Positions 12,829 through 23,455 of a stretch of 64,000 nt of DNA are shown here, one piece after another. The translations under genes were made by a program, and so were the position numbers. This DNA comes from Trichoplusia ni (taxonomy: Eukaryota; Arthropoda; Insecta; Lepidoptera; Noctuidae). The stretch spans positions 5,642,001 to 5,706,000 of the forward strand of contig NC_039478.1 in NCBI RefSeq assembly GCF_003590095.1, written 5' to 3'. The notes beneath the pieces are model-generated. The model saw nothing but the letters and a program-made list of their open reading frames with translations, was not told the origin of the DNA and did not search any database. Numbering within the stretch: the stretch's first letter is position 1; the number at the start of each line of letters is the position of its first letter.

Positions 12829-12832
12829 TAGA

Positions 12833-14053
12833 TTAAAATTGGTATATTTTTCATAAAGTTCTTATAGACCTCATTAAACGTCATCCTAAGTAGTAAAAGT
12901 ACAGTCCAATTTAAAAAGAAAATGTGTTCCTTTCCCGACCTAGGTATTGCACATTTGCAACTATAATAATGCAACTCCTGTTTCTTAATTAACTCTGCAG
13001 TGATTGTTTTACTGTCTTTTTTGTACATTTTATTAAGAACCGTAAAGCACTATTGTGTTTTTATTTTTTGAATCAAGGTTTCTTTGAGGAACAAGCAACA
13101 TTTTTTACATTACTAAAAGAGACTTATAGACGCCTCTTGAATGCCATTTACCTGACTTTTATTGTCACAGACGATTAATATCGTGGCTATGTCGTGATAT
13201 AAAAAAAGGATAAGATGGTAATCTAAACTTTTTAAGAAAGTAATTTTGTCGTGTAATGTTGTTGTTTGTATTGTAATGCACTTTACCCACATACCGTTAT
13301 GTTGCTGGTATCAGGGAAGCAAGGCTTTGAATATTAAATAGTAGGCGCGCCTACATAACTAAGAGGTAGTTCATTAGTTGGTTGTTCTCCTAATATAATT
13401 ACATATTTAATGTTATTCACTAGCGCTAATAATTTCATTCCCTAAATTCCGTCAATTTCTGGTTCAAAAGCCTGAGTCCTCATTACCTGGTTGAAACTTT
13501 ACCTAAAAAAATTCATCAGGATTACGACAAGGCCCTTATGGACGGCATAAAGTGCACAATATACTAGGTAAGTATGTCCTCCATGATAAGTATATACGGA
13601 ACAGTGTTTTGTTTTCGTCGTAGTCCCCTAAACGGCATCTGCGCTGCGGTTCCATCCGGTACCGCCTCCCTGCGTTGAATTTTGCATTTGCTTAAGGAAG
13701 TCAGGAAATTCGTCTCGTAATTTTTATTCACAGCACCTTATCGATCACATGATTTCATTCAGAAACTTCATTTGAATTCGGTACACGATGGTTTTTGTTG
13801 TTTTCCGTTTCGTACGTACGATTACACACCGTTTTTATTACGGAACTTTTTAAATGCTTGTTATTTTTCCTTAGGTATTGCGGCTAGTATAGTTCTGATC
13901 GTGACAGTTAAAATCTTCACTTTTTGCTTAGTTATCTACATATATTTGACTTTTGCCGAGTCATACATTAAAAGGATCTCCAACTGCTCCGTTACTTCCT
14001 TTATATTTGACACATTTCTTTGGGGTGGACTAGACGGTAAATAACAGGATTCG
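12833..14053. other. AT-rich DNA with weak exon-like segments
   Basis: This includes a perfect 14-bp palindrome GTAGGCGCGCCTAC at 13341-13354 and two weak splice-bounded open segments on the plus strand (13520-13567 and 13875-14036), reported under findings. A short GC-richer patch at 13636-13672 was not identified. Confidence 0.35.
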
Positions 14054-14368
14054 TCATAAGTAGTCAGCACGATGTCTGTAATAAACATGTGAGGTTATAC
14101 GTTGCGTTAAAGTAAAACGTGGGCGTAAGTACTTTAAGAGTGTTTCAGAGCATTTTGTTGCAGACATTCGTTTCCATCTATTCATTTTATTTTCTTGATC
14201 TTTTCTAGATTCTTTGCTTATCGGAGACTTGTTGCGTGGGACCTTTCTACGAGGAAATGCTATTTTACCCGTAGCAGAAGAAGAAAAATCGATTGACGTC
14301 GGTGAATAATTTCCGCCCACTAACTGAAGGGTACCAGCGTCTGAGCCTTTAACGCCGCTTCCTGTCAA
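14054..14368 (-). CDS. Open frame of unknown significance
   Basis: An open frame of about 104 codons on the minus strand has no ATG at its beginning. It starts TGSGVKGSDAGTLQLVGGNY and continues into a basic Ser/Lys/Arg-rich stretch (RRKVPRNKSPISKESRKD). An AG sits just before the GSG segment, but there is no pyrimidine tract upstream, so an exon is not well supported. The composition is more protein-like than most frames here. It could be a chance frame, an exon or a remnant of an old gene. I recognise no domain. Confidence 0.2.
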   Translation of the reverse strand: MTGSGVKGSDAGTLQLVGGNYSPTSIDFSSSATGKIAFPRRKVPRNKSPISKESRKDQENKMNRWKRMSATKCSETLLKYLRPRFTLTQRITSHVYYRHRADYL

Positions 14369-14938
14369 TCCGTCGTATTATATGGCCGGCTATATTTAGC
14401 CTTAGCCTTTCACCATCTCATTTCCGAGAGAAGATAGACAGGGTGTCATGGAATTACTTATCAAAACTTATCTCTCTTATCAATTTTAGTTTCGGTTTAG
14501 ATGCCTATATTTGGAAAAATAGATGATGGCCTTGGTTAAACTCGTGTAATAGAATGGGAAGTGTCTTAAAAAACACAAATACAATATTAACCCTTCCTGT
14601 TTAGAATTTGTATCTACATCTAAAACCTGATGTATGTAAATAAAAAAGGTGCGTAGACATGCTCACATTTCGTTTGCTACGAAAGTGTCTGGACCCTAGG
14701 CAGACGCAGCACATATATCAATCTTCGTCAAAGCCCCGGCTCAGACAGGGGTATATTTTATCGTCTGAACAGTTTCTTATTTCCTTTTGGGAGCAACTGG
14801 TTTTGTTAAGTAGTTTGCCCTCGTTTCTTGTTAGAGGGTATTATCAAAACCGATGTTTTATGTCAACGTTCAAAAAGTTCTGTAGCTTTGAGAAGACTTA
14901 GAAGTAAATAGGACGGCCTTTGAAATGTATCTCCTAGA

Positions 14939-14986
14939 TGGAACTTTACGTGATTAAGGGTTGGCCCTTAATCACGTAAAGTTCCA
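14939..14986. repeat. Perfect 22-bp hairpin with 4-base loop
   Basis: The arms at 14939-14960 and 14965-14986 are exact reverse complements (outer end TGGAACTTTACG, inner end ATTAAGGG), with loop TTGG. There is no mismatch in 22 pairs, which is far beyond chance in 64 kb. Confidence 0.9.
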
Positions 14987-16190
14987 GCAGCAGCTCGGCC
15001 TGAAATTAAATACGCTTGATGAAATGGCAGCAGTTTGGGAAATAACAAATGAGTGTTTATTTATAGGTGAGATCTTAGACCAAATTAATCAAATGACTAT
15101 AGCAGTGGGACTATCTATCATGATTTAGTATTTAGCAAAGTTTAACGCTCAAAAAGTGGTATTGTCTAGGTGGAAACTCGCCACTATGTGGTCCATACAA
15201 ATATGCCTAGTAATTCCCTGATTATTTATCACTTGTTCTCAACTATACAGCAAAGAGACCCTGTTTCTGAAGCGTTAATGAAAGGCTGGTGACATAAAAA
15301 CGATGACCCTTGGGTCGCACCGACTGTTTTGATCTAAGTATGGAAAACGCCATAAAGAAAAATTATTTAATTAACGAACTAAGCCACCGCAGATAAAAAC
15401 AGCATTTATCGAAAAACAGTTAATGGATAATGGATACTGACAGTTTAATTAATGTAGGTAATTGAATAGTTTATTCTGACTCAGTGGGGCTTTCACGGCG
15501 AGATTTGCGGAAAAGCTTTTTAGATAAAAACCTTCATATTGTCATGTTGTAAGTATGTCGGTCCGTTTATCTAAATCGTGATGCTAGCTTACCTTGTTTG
15601 TACTAGTATCTTATCTGTGAGTGATGTTATTATGATACGTGGGTGTGCGTGATAAACATAATTTATTATTTGATTTTTTTGCCCGCTGTGATAACGAAGC
15701 CATGTTTGCAAATCTCGCTTAATTAAATGATTACTCATGTTCAATATAAACGTATTAGTATTTATTATTATTGCGACACATGCTGGATTGCAAATATTTA
15801 TGATAGCAAACTTTACTTCCTGGAATTAAATAACACGGTCGATATTTAAGTAAATTTGACAATAAATTTATATGAAAATGTTTACTGAAAATAAAATACA
15901 GTTATACTGTTCTGTGCGGCAGATTAAATCCCAACGGTACGGAACTGTAGCAAAACTGTTCGCTGGCAAACTGGAGCAGTTAAGTACTGTTCCCTTGAGT
16001 TGTTATTTCGGCACATAATAATCTGACAAACTACAGGCAGATGCATGCAAGAGTTATTGTTAAAATGTTTACCTCAGCTTTAGTGTGTTGGCTTGTTGTA
16101 TATTGATTTGGGGTTTTTAAAGAATCGTATCACAATTTTGTAGGTATTGTCTTTATATTTTATAGTAACATATGTGAGGGTTATTCGTGC
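14987..16190. other. AT-rich non-coding DNA, nothing recognised
   Basis: No coding signal, no known repeat end and no RNA gene seen. Confidence 0.5.
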
Positions 16191-16320
16191 TTAAAAATGC
16201 AACGGCTTACTGACGCATATTTATAGGGATTGCCGGACTAGTTTCAGACCCAACCGGAGTTCTTAAGCCGCCGTTGTGACAGCTTATGACTAAAGACTCC
16301 GATTGGGTCTCTGCGCCTGT
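16191..16320 (+). repeat. Diverged copy of a GC-rich 'GACCCAACCGGAGT' repeat
   Basis: It contains 'cttactgacgcatatttata', 'gactagtttcagacccaacc' and 'ggagttcttaag', matching the better-conserved copies at 46131-46250 and 60531-60644. In this copy AGACCCAACCGGAGT is followed about 35 bases later by ACTCCGATTGGGTCT, a 15-base inverted repeat with one mismatch, so it can fold back. The class of element is unknown to me. Confidence 0.6.
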
Positions 16321-18989
16321 TAAAGATTGTCCTTATGACCTACTTCCTACTTGTAGTCTTGAAGTTTCTAGTTTTCTTTTTCATTTTACGGTGTTAAGTA
16401 GTGACAAACAGTAATTTGCAAATATCCCAAAGCTAAGTTGCTTTTCAGTTCGAAGTTTAGTCATCAAAATCAAGTGGATTTGATTTTTGCTCTTGTACAA
16501 AAGTTTCTTCATTTTTTTATCCCGAAATTTATCCTTTCTCCTATTGAATTTCGCGGTCTCAGCTTTCCCCAGCTACATGCCTTCAACCACAAGTCGCACA
16601 TTTGTTACCGACAGTTTCACGCTAGCCTGTCAAGATGTATGAGTAATGTAAGCTATGCGACCTAAGTTGACCCAAGACGTATGTGCATGGTCTGCCACAT
16701 ACAAACCTTTAAATGGACATTACTGGTGCCATTTGAAGTGGCATAATCGACTCAAATTACGGAAAGCGAAGCAAGAGAACGTCGATGACGAAATTTTGGG
16801 GTTCTACGACGTTATGTTCAGGATAGAATAAGTTTGACTTGGTGATATATCACATATATGTTCTTTGTAGCTTTATCTAGTGTGCTAGAAGTTCCTCAGT
16901 CTATGTCACTTGGATAAAAACTCGCCGTGTAGCTTACTAATGAGCGTTGGACAAGTCCCATTAAGCGGTTTTGATCGGCGCCTGTCAATAGATGGAAGAA
17001 ACGATAAACTATACTGTAAAGTATGTAATTAATAGCACATTTCTTGGTATTAATATTTATTATTTTATGTCTATCCGCAATGCAGTACTTACTTAAAAGG
17101 TAATAATATGTGTGAGACTCATTCGACTGATCTTAATGAGTGTATACCTTGAGGATCGAAATTCTTGTAATTAAGATTTTCAAATTATTTTATTACTTTT
17201 TTGTACTTCTAAAAAAGTCGATCGATCCTTTATTTTTACTTGGTACAGACCGGATATTGGACACGTGGATACTTAGTATATACTTGTTTATATCGCATAG
17301 GCTTGTTCATATCCGAAATAAAGTCCATATTCCATCTGTTTATTTAACTCGGAAAAGACGACCGGTTCTTAATATAATTAATGAGATGAATGTTCCCTTT
17401 GCCGCATCACATAAAGGGGAAAAAGGTAGAGGCTTTTTGTGTGTTAGGACATACGTACAAGCCTACTTTGATCTCGTTCAAAAGATTTCTATTCATCAAC
17501 GTTTGGAGCAGAATCTAAAGCAGAGATTTTAATGTAATTAATTACATAATGATGAAATCCCTTCCAGGCTTTTATATAGCTACGTTAAGCTTGAGTTGTA
17601 TTTTTCAGTTATGAACAGCTTAAAGGGTAACCCATATGGATCAGTAAGTAGACGGTTAAAAAGGAACAAAAAACAAAACAATCAGCATCTCTTTCTAGTT
17701 CATACTGGTTAACTACGCCAGATTTAATGGTTTATGTTCCCGAAGAAGATATGAGTCAGACAAAGGACATAGCTTGGAGAATGCTATCGTGGAAAAAAAA
17801 TACAAGAAAACAGAAAAATTTGAATAAGTATTTTGACTTCTAATGTGAAATCTGGTCAATAATACATTAGCCATCTCCTTGACCTGAAGTTGACGTCGAT
17901 TAAAATAACTTAAAAACTGGTTCCAATAATCCTTGAGATGACAATTTATATAGTGTCAAATAAAAAAAAAACTCTTTATGACTGAATATTTTAAAACCAA
18001 AAGTTAGTTTAATATTGTTGAATGGCAACTGTCGTTATCTTTAACTCTTAAATAAAAGTAGGGTCGCGATTTAGATAAGTCCGTCTTTTGTTGTTATACA
18101 TTTTGGGTTCCGAAACAAAAGAATATAATAACGATCAAAAGCAAACGATCAGATAAATAAAGATAAGTTTTAGCTTTCTTAACTCTATATTGTTTTGCGT
18201 TGGGTTAAAATATCTTCATAACAATACTCTTTTATTTCCAAACCTGCTTCTGTGGGTTTGCTGCGTTATTTCTGCTTTATATTAGCAAATTATAGCTTAT
18301 TTCGAAAACAACAACTGGTCAAAAGCGAGTCTGATTACGACATTGTGGTTTCCTAACTTTCGAGGATGATGATATACAACCTGGTGACGGCCGGAGAGAC
18401 AGCGGTAACTCTTTAATATGGTTTCTTATTTTACCTTTTGGGTACTTATTTGAAAAATCCACGATGTTAAACATTACCACGCATTTTACTAACGCTGTCA
18501 ACAAAATTCCCTTTCCGTAAACTTGTATACAATGCAAAATACCTTTACAGATCTTTAAAGTACGCTAGTATAACTGCCATACTATGGTATATACTAGGTA
18601 TCGTAGTATTCTATACATTAATACGTTACATTTTCAGTGTCCATCCATCCGTGTCAAGGATAGCTCTGAAAGTATTTCAAGGAGATATGTTATCCTCGCA
18701 TTTTTACTTCTCTATAATACTGTACCAGTACTACCAACATTACGGTAACTTAGAGAGCTTAGAGCTTTTATTTCTAATGGACTTTTAAATCTTAAACAAC
18801 TGAAATAGTAAATCTTTCCAAATGGATCTGCAGGACATTCGCTAGCGAGGGAAGAAAATTATCATTGTTAAAAGGGACCATGCCCTACAGAATAAAGTAG
18901 GATTTTTATTTTGATATTATAATCTCTTATTCTCATTTATTTGAAGACTCCCGCACTAATGAATTGAATCTTACTGCCCTGGAGGTTTC
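16321..18989. other. AT-rich DNA without recognised genes
   Basis: A 16-bp perfect AT palindrome (ATGTAATTAATTACAT, 17532-17547) is the only discrete feature. The longer open frames here have I/F/L/K-rich random-type composition. Confidence 0.5.
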
Positions 18990-19117
18990 GCGAAATTTCA
19001 GGTCATTTTCCCAAAGACACCCAGACTTAAAACAGGATTTCGTGGATTCAAATGCGGGGATCGAACTCGCGGCCGCGCTTAGCGGGTTGAACTATACCAA
19101 TCGGATATCCGTGCAGT
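18990..19117 (-). mobile_element. tRNA-derived SINE, minus strand
   Basis: Read on the minus strand it begins 'ctgcacggatatccgattgg' (A-box region) and contains an intact B-box-like GAGTTCGATCCCCGC (complement at 19058-19066), followed by 'aagtctgggtgtcttt'. The same order is seen in the SINE copies at 22498, 37228, 50140 and 53410. The internal promoter is the RNA polymerase III type typical of tRNA-derived SINEs. Confidence 0.75.
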
Positions 19118-22100
19118 CAATTTTATTAATTCATTATCGTTACAATGAATGTTGTATAAAATTAAGTCCAGTATATTCCGCTGTTTTCAGTTGTGTTGCG
19201 TACGAATGAAGGATCATTGTTAATTTCATAAAAAAATAATCCGTCAGTATTTTCAATTTCAATATGATGCTTGATGAAAAATATGTATTTTTTATTATTT
19301 CTTTAGCTGTATCTACATGCAGCCGGAAGAAAACGTGACAATACAAATAAACAAAATATATTTACGAGTGTTTGTACAGCTGATTATTATCACTTGTATA
19401 GAGCTCATAAATATGAATACCTTTCTGTGGATAATAATTTTGTTATAAACTAAGATAAGTTTTCTCATATTCCTACATTTGAAAGTATAATTAAAAATAA
19501 ATTATTAAAAAAAAAATATCAGCATTTGTAATTGTTTTTTTCTTGCTGTCAGAGGACCTACTATGTATGTATATGATAATGTATTTGTGGAAGCGTGTGC
19601 TTCGACTCACTTCGACAACGGCATATTAAGAGGCACTGGTCAACCACCCGGTTACTAGATCGTAGCCTTTACTTTTACCGGTAGCTGTATTAAATTAAAC
19701 TTTTCAGTATAAGTAAATACTGAAAAGTTAGCTGTACAAATTAATAGATTTAAAAAATCTAAAAACCCGCGTCTTGAAATTTCCTAAAAATAATCCAAAT
19801 CAGTCAAGCCGTTTTTAAAGTTGTAAATTGCATTGACCTCTGGTTTGAAGCTACCATGTAAATTTCAGCTTGCTAGCTTATCGGGAAGTGCCACAAAAAG
19901 AAGTTGCAAAAATCCAACCGAAACGACAAACAAACAGGAAAGTAAGTGTACAAAAAGTCGGCCTCTTTTTCATTTAAAATCCAATGTTTACATATTTCGG
20001 GATATTGGAATACCACGACGAGGGATTTAATCATCGTTAGGTAAGGGACAACCCTTTTTTTATTGGCAGGGACAATTACAAAATAACATAATTGTTTTTA
20101 ATTAACGAAAATACCTGAAAAGGTTATAATTTCCCTTGTGTGTTGGGTTGTACGATATTTTGTTTGTTCGCGTTGTGTATAAAAGTTTCATTTCTGCTGT
20201 ACTTGCTATACTGAAATGAAACTTATAGTTGGGTTGTGTGCTTCATACTGAAACTATTACTGAACTGACTAATATTGCAAGAACATCTTGTATCTTATGA
20301 ATTTACTTTCATAATTCTGTTACAAATCCAGAAAAATCGTTATTGTTTGAATGTCTGTAAAATCGAAAAAAAAAAGTTGAAATAAGTCTTTATCAAAAGA
20401 TTAATCGGCAAAATGGTATGGTGAATATGTTTTTTAAATGAGTTAAATAGACTAACAAATGTGTTATAAAACCTAGAATTATATCTAGACTAATAATACG
20501 TAATGAATACAAACACCTCTGTGTTACAACTAAGGCGGCTTATATCTATCTAATTAATACTTCAGATATAATTAAAGCGAGAATATTTTTTCTTTAAGTC
20601 CCTTAAGTCATTCCATTCAGGTCAACATGTTATTGCGTCTTTTTAATAAGACCAGATTTTGTTGCTTAAACACTTTGGTTTTAGTTCCAGATAGGTTGAG
20701 TAATATAATTAATACAAATATGATTAAATAGAATAGAATAGAGTATTTATTAAAAGAAAATATACATTTACCTAATGAGTTTAATTCCTGGAGGATTCCC
20801 TGTGTTGTGAGAACCAGGCTCTATAGTTACACTTTTTGTTATGTTATGATTGGTTTTCATTTTTTTCTTAATTCTATATCGTTTTGATTTATTTTGACCA
20901 TGCGAAAGCAGTTAGTTTCACATCACTTATTTAAAGCACCTTCGGGGGCCTTAAAGGACCTCCATAGCATCGGACCAGTACCAACTGCAATACTGATAAA
21001 AATCTAACTACGATGATTTGATAAATAAATAGCCAACGATTAAAAAAAAACATTAGATTAATCATTTCAGTTCATGACGTAAATTCAGAAAACGGTATTT
21101 CACCTCACATTGTGTATTAGACTATGTTACTGTATTTATAACATTTAGAAGTGTTATCTTTAAATGGTTGCCTTAATTTCCAAGTTTCAGTCACACGCTG
21201 TGACGACACGATATTTGCCTGAAGAATGCTAATGGATGGCAAAACGCCTCACGGTTGTGGAATTGTTTACTTGGTATTTGATTATAATTCCAAATGAATG
21301 AGTTTATATACATATATAGGTAGATACATAAAATGGAAGGAATCAATAGCACATTGACACTCATGACAATTTTTTATTTCATTTCTATATTCAACGAAAA
21401 ACGTTGTTAGCCTGCCAGGGTCCTTATGAAAACTGTTATTTTATTTGCAAAGTATTATTATACTTGATCGTACCATAAATCCGCTACCTTAAACATGTGG
21501 TATATTGGCTACAGGTAACTACAGTAAAATGGAAGATAATCTTAAAGAAAACATCGTAAAAGTTCTATTATATCATACCAGCTAGGATGGAAAACAGACT
21601 TTCGTTGTTTCGCATTTCTGTCATGGTCATATCTCCGTGTTTAGTAAACATTATGTGCATTAGTTATCTTTATCGCTAGTTTCAAAGGAAAACAGCTAAA
21701 CATGAAGAAATAACAATAACATGAGTGTTTTGTACGGGTGATGTGATTTAGGGAAAATGTTTAAAGGAATTTGCATGAGATACGTGAATTTTTGAGTCCC
21801 CTACTCTTCTACCAAGACGGATTGCATCGCATTGTCATACATTTACACAAAAACGCGGATGACGTAGCACGGATGTTCAGGTTCAGTCAGTCAGTCACAC
21901 ACTACCCATTTCCTCCCTCTAGGGAGTGAGGATCCACGAGGATTCCCTTATCAAAAAAAGGGTAAATACTACAGGTAATGTAGGAGTTGTATAAGCGAGA
22001 CAGTGCTCTGTATGTCAAGGGCATGTGTCTCTTTCAGATCCGCCATAATATTGCTATCAGAGGAGGTTGTAGGCTCTTGGCAAGATTTAAGAGTTTAAAA

Positions 22101-22497
22101 AAAACTAGTATAATCGAAAAAAAAAACATTCCTCGATGACGTGTGTGGCTGAGAGTTGTTACGTAAAAAGAAGCAGATAAAGTAGTCTGGATGTATTTTC
22201 GTCTGTCTGATAGGTAACGATGATGATGCGCTTCGGCACTAACGGACATTTTGTTCCACTAATATCCGCTAGTGACATCATCAGCTCCCATTCAAGTTTA
22301 ATTCGCCATTGTGTTATTCTAATCTTAATTGAATCTGACTTCTTGACCTACGTTTATACTGATACTTTATTTTTTATTTGTTTGCTTACGTATCTACATT
22401 GCAGCTTCTTCTGCAGCTCTTAGGAATACAGCATTAAGGAATACAATCCTTATGTCGCATTTTTTAAACATTTAATTCAAAGACAAAAACATCTACT
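19118..22497. other. AT-rich DNA with two small inverted repeats
   Basis: A 13-bp inverted repeat lies at 19698-19710/19717-19729 and a 12-bp one at 20183-20194/20213-20224. The second overlaps a TATAAAAG word (20179-20186) just upstream of a short ATG frame. No gene can be supported. Confidence 0.4.
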
Positions 22498-22590
22498 GAG
22501 AACAACACCCACACACTTATACTACGCGGGGATCGAACTTGCGACACGACGCGCACAGTGGGTTTGGCGCGGTGACCTATACCACTTGCC
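22498..22590 (-). mobile_element. tRNA-derived SINE fragment, minus strand
   Basis: On the minus strand it reads 'aggcaagtggtataggtcac', then 'gcgccaaacccactgtgcgc', then the B-box 'aagttcgatccccgcg' (complement at 22530-22538) and 'gtgtgtgggtgttgttct'. This is the same family as the copy at 50140, with an intact B-box. Confidence 0.75.
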
Positions 22591-23233
22591 TACTTTATGT
22601 AATATCTATTCTGTCTTCAATTTAATGATTTTGTTTAGCTGTATTCTAAGCTAATCATTATTTAAATAATAAAGAAAAATCTTTCTTTAGATCTTAATGG
22701 ATTATAAGAATGTTTATTGAGTACATAACGGATAACAATTCTATAACACTATCATTATTTTTATTGATAAACATTGATAGTTTAAGTATCTTATATAATT
22801 AAGTGAGTTCAGATTATTAGCGATTAATATTATAATCCATCTTTTCTTCGTGGACACTGCTTTATCTTAAGTAATTTGATATTTTGTGATTTTTATCTAT
22901 GTGAACAATACGATTAGTTTTATCTGCTCCGTCCTTGTTCCATGATAAATATTAATTCAGTTCAGGTACTAACGCAAACATTTGCAATTAATACTGACAA
23001 TTTGCAATGAACATCCGCTCCTGAACAAAAATTTAACTTTCCATTTCGAATTCATAACGAACATTTTAACTGTTTATATCTAATAATTAATTTGCTTCGT
23101 TTTCTTAAAAATAAAATTTATACCACAGGGTCTAAAAGACCAAAGAGCTCGAGGAAATATACCTCGTGGTACCTTCGCTGTATCTGAATTCCACAACAGA
23201 AGTGCTTTAGCAACTTACTATATTTTTTAGTAG
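22591..23233. other. AT-rich non-coding DNA, nothing recognised
   Basis: No coding or repeat signal that I can support. Confidence 0.5.
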
Positions 23234-23455
23234 CCCGTAGGGATCCCACTGCTGGGCAAGGGCCTCTCCCAAACATTTGGGAGGAATTGCCATAATCGCC
23301 ACGCTTGGCAGGCGGGTTGGCGATCGCAGTAAGATGTCAAACGGTTCAGAGACGCTGCTGCCCGTCTTCTGTGTTCCTTTATTCCCTTAGTCGCCTTTTA
23401 CGACACCCACGGGTTGAAATGGGTTGGTACTATTCGCCGCCGGCACCACACAGCT
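23234..23455 (-). repeat. LINE 3' region, minus strand, well preserved
   Basis: On the minus strand it starts 'tgtggtgccggcggcgaata', runs through 'cccgtgggtgtcgtaaaagg', 'cgccaacccgcctgccaagc' and 'gggagaggcccttgcccagc', and ends 'agtgggatccctacgggct'. These are the standard successive blocks of a common lepidopteran retroposon 3' tail. It is better conserved than the copies at 1780, 7036 and 45610, so probably younger. No reverse-transcriptase coding part is present. Confidence 0.7.

Noticed and set aside
13341..13354. 14-bp palindrome GTAGGCGCGCCTAC
   Set aside because: Exact, but short enough to be near chance level and without context.
13636..13672. GC-rich patch 'catctgcgctgcggttccat'
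   Set aside because: Considered as exon or repeat end; no splice sites, no open frame of note and no second copy in the window.
17140..17532. 130-codon open frame, plus strand
   Set aside because: Starts at a non-ATG codon and is rich in I, F, L, K and Y. About one such frame is expected by chance and no splice or homology support exists.
18964..19209. 81-codon frame over the SINE at 18990
   Set aside because: It is an antisense reading through the SINE, not a gene.
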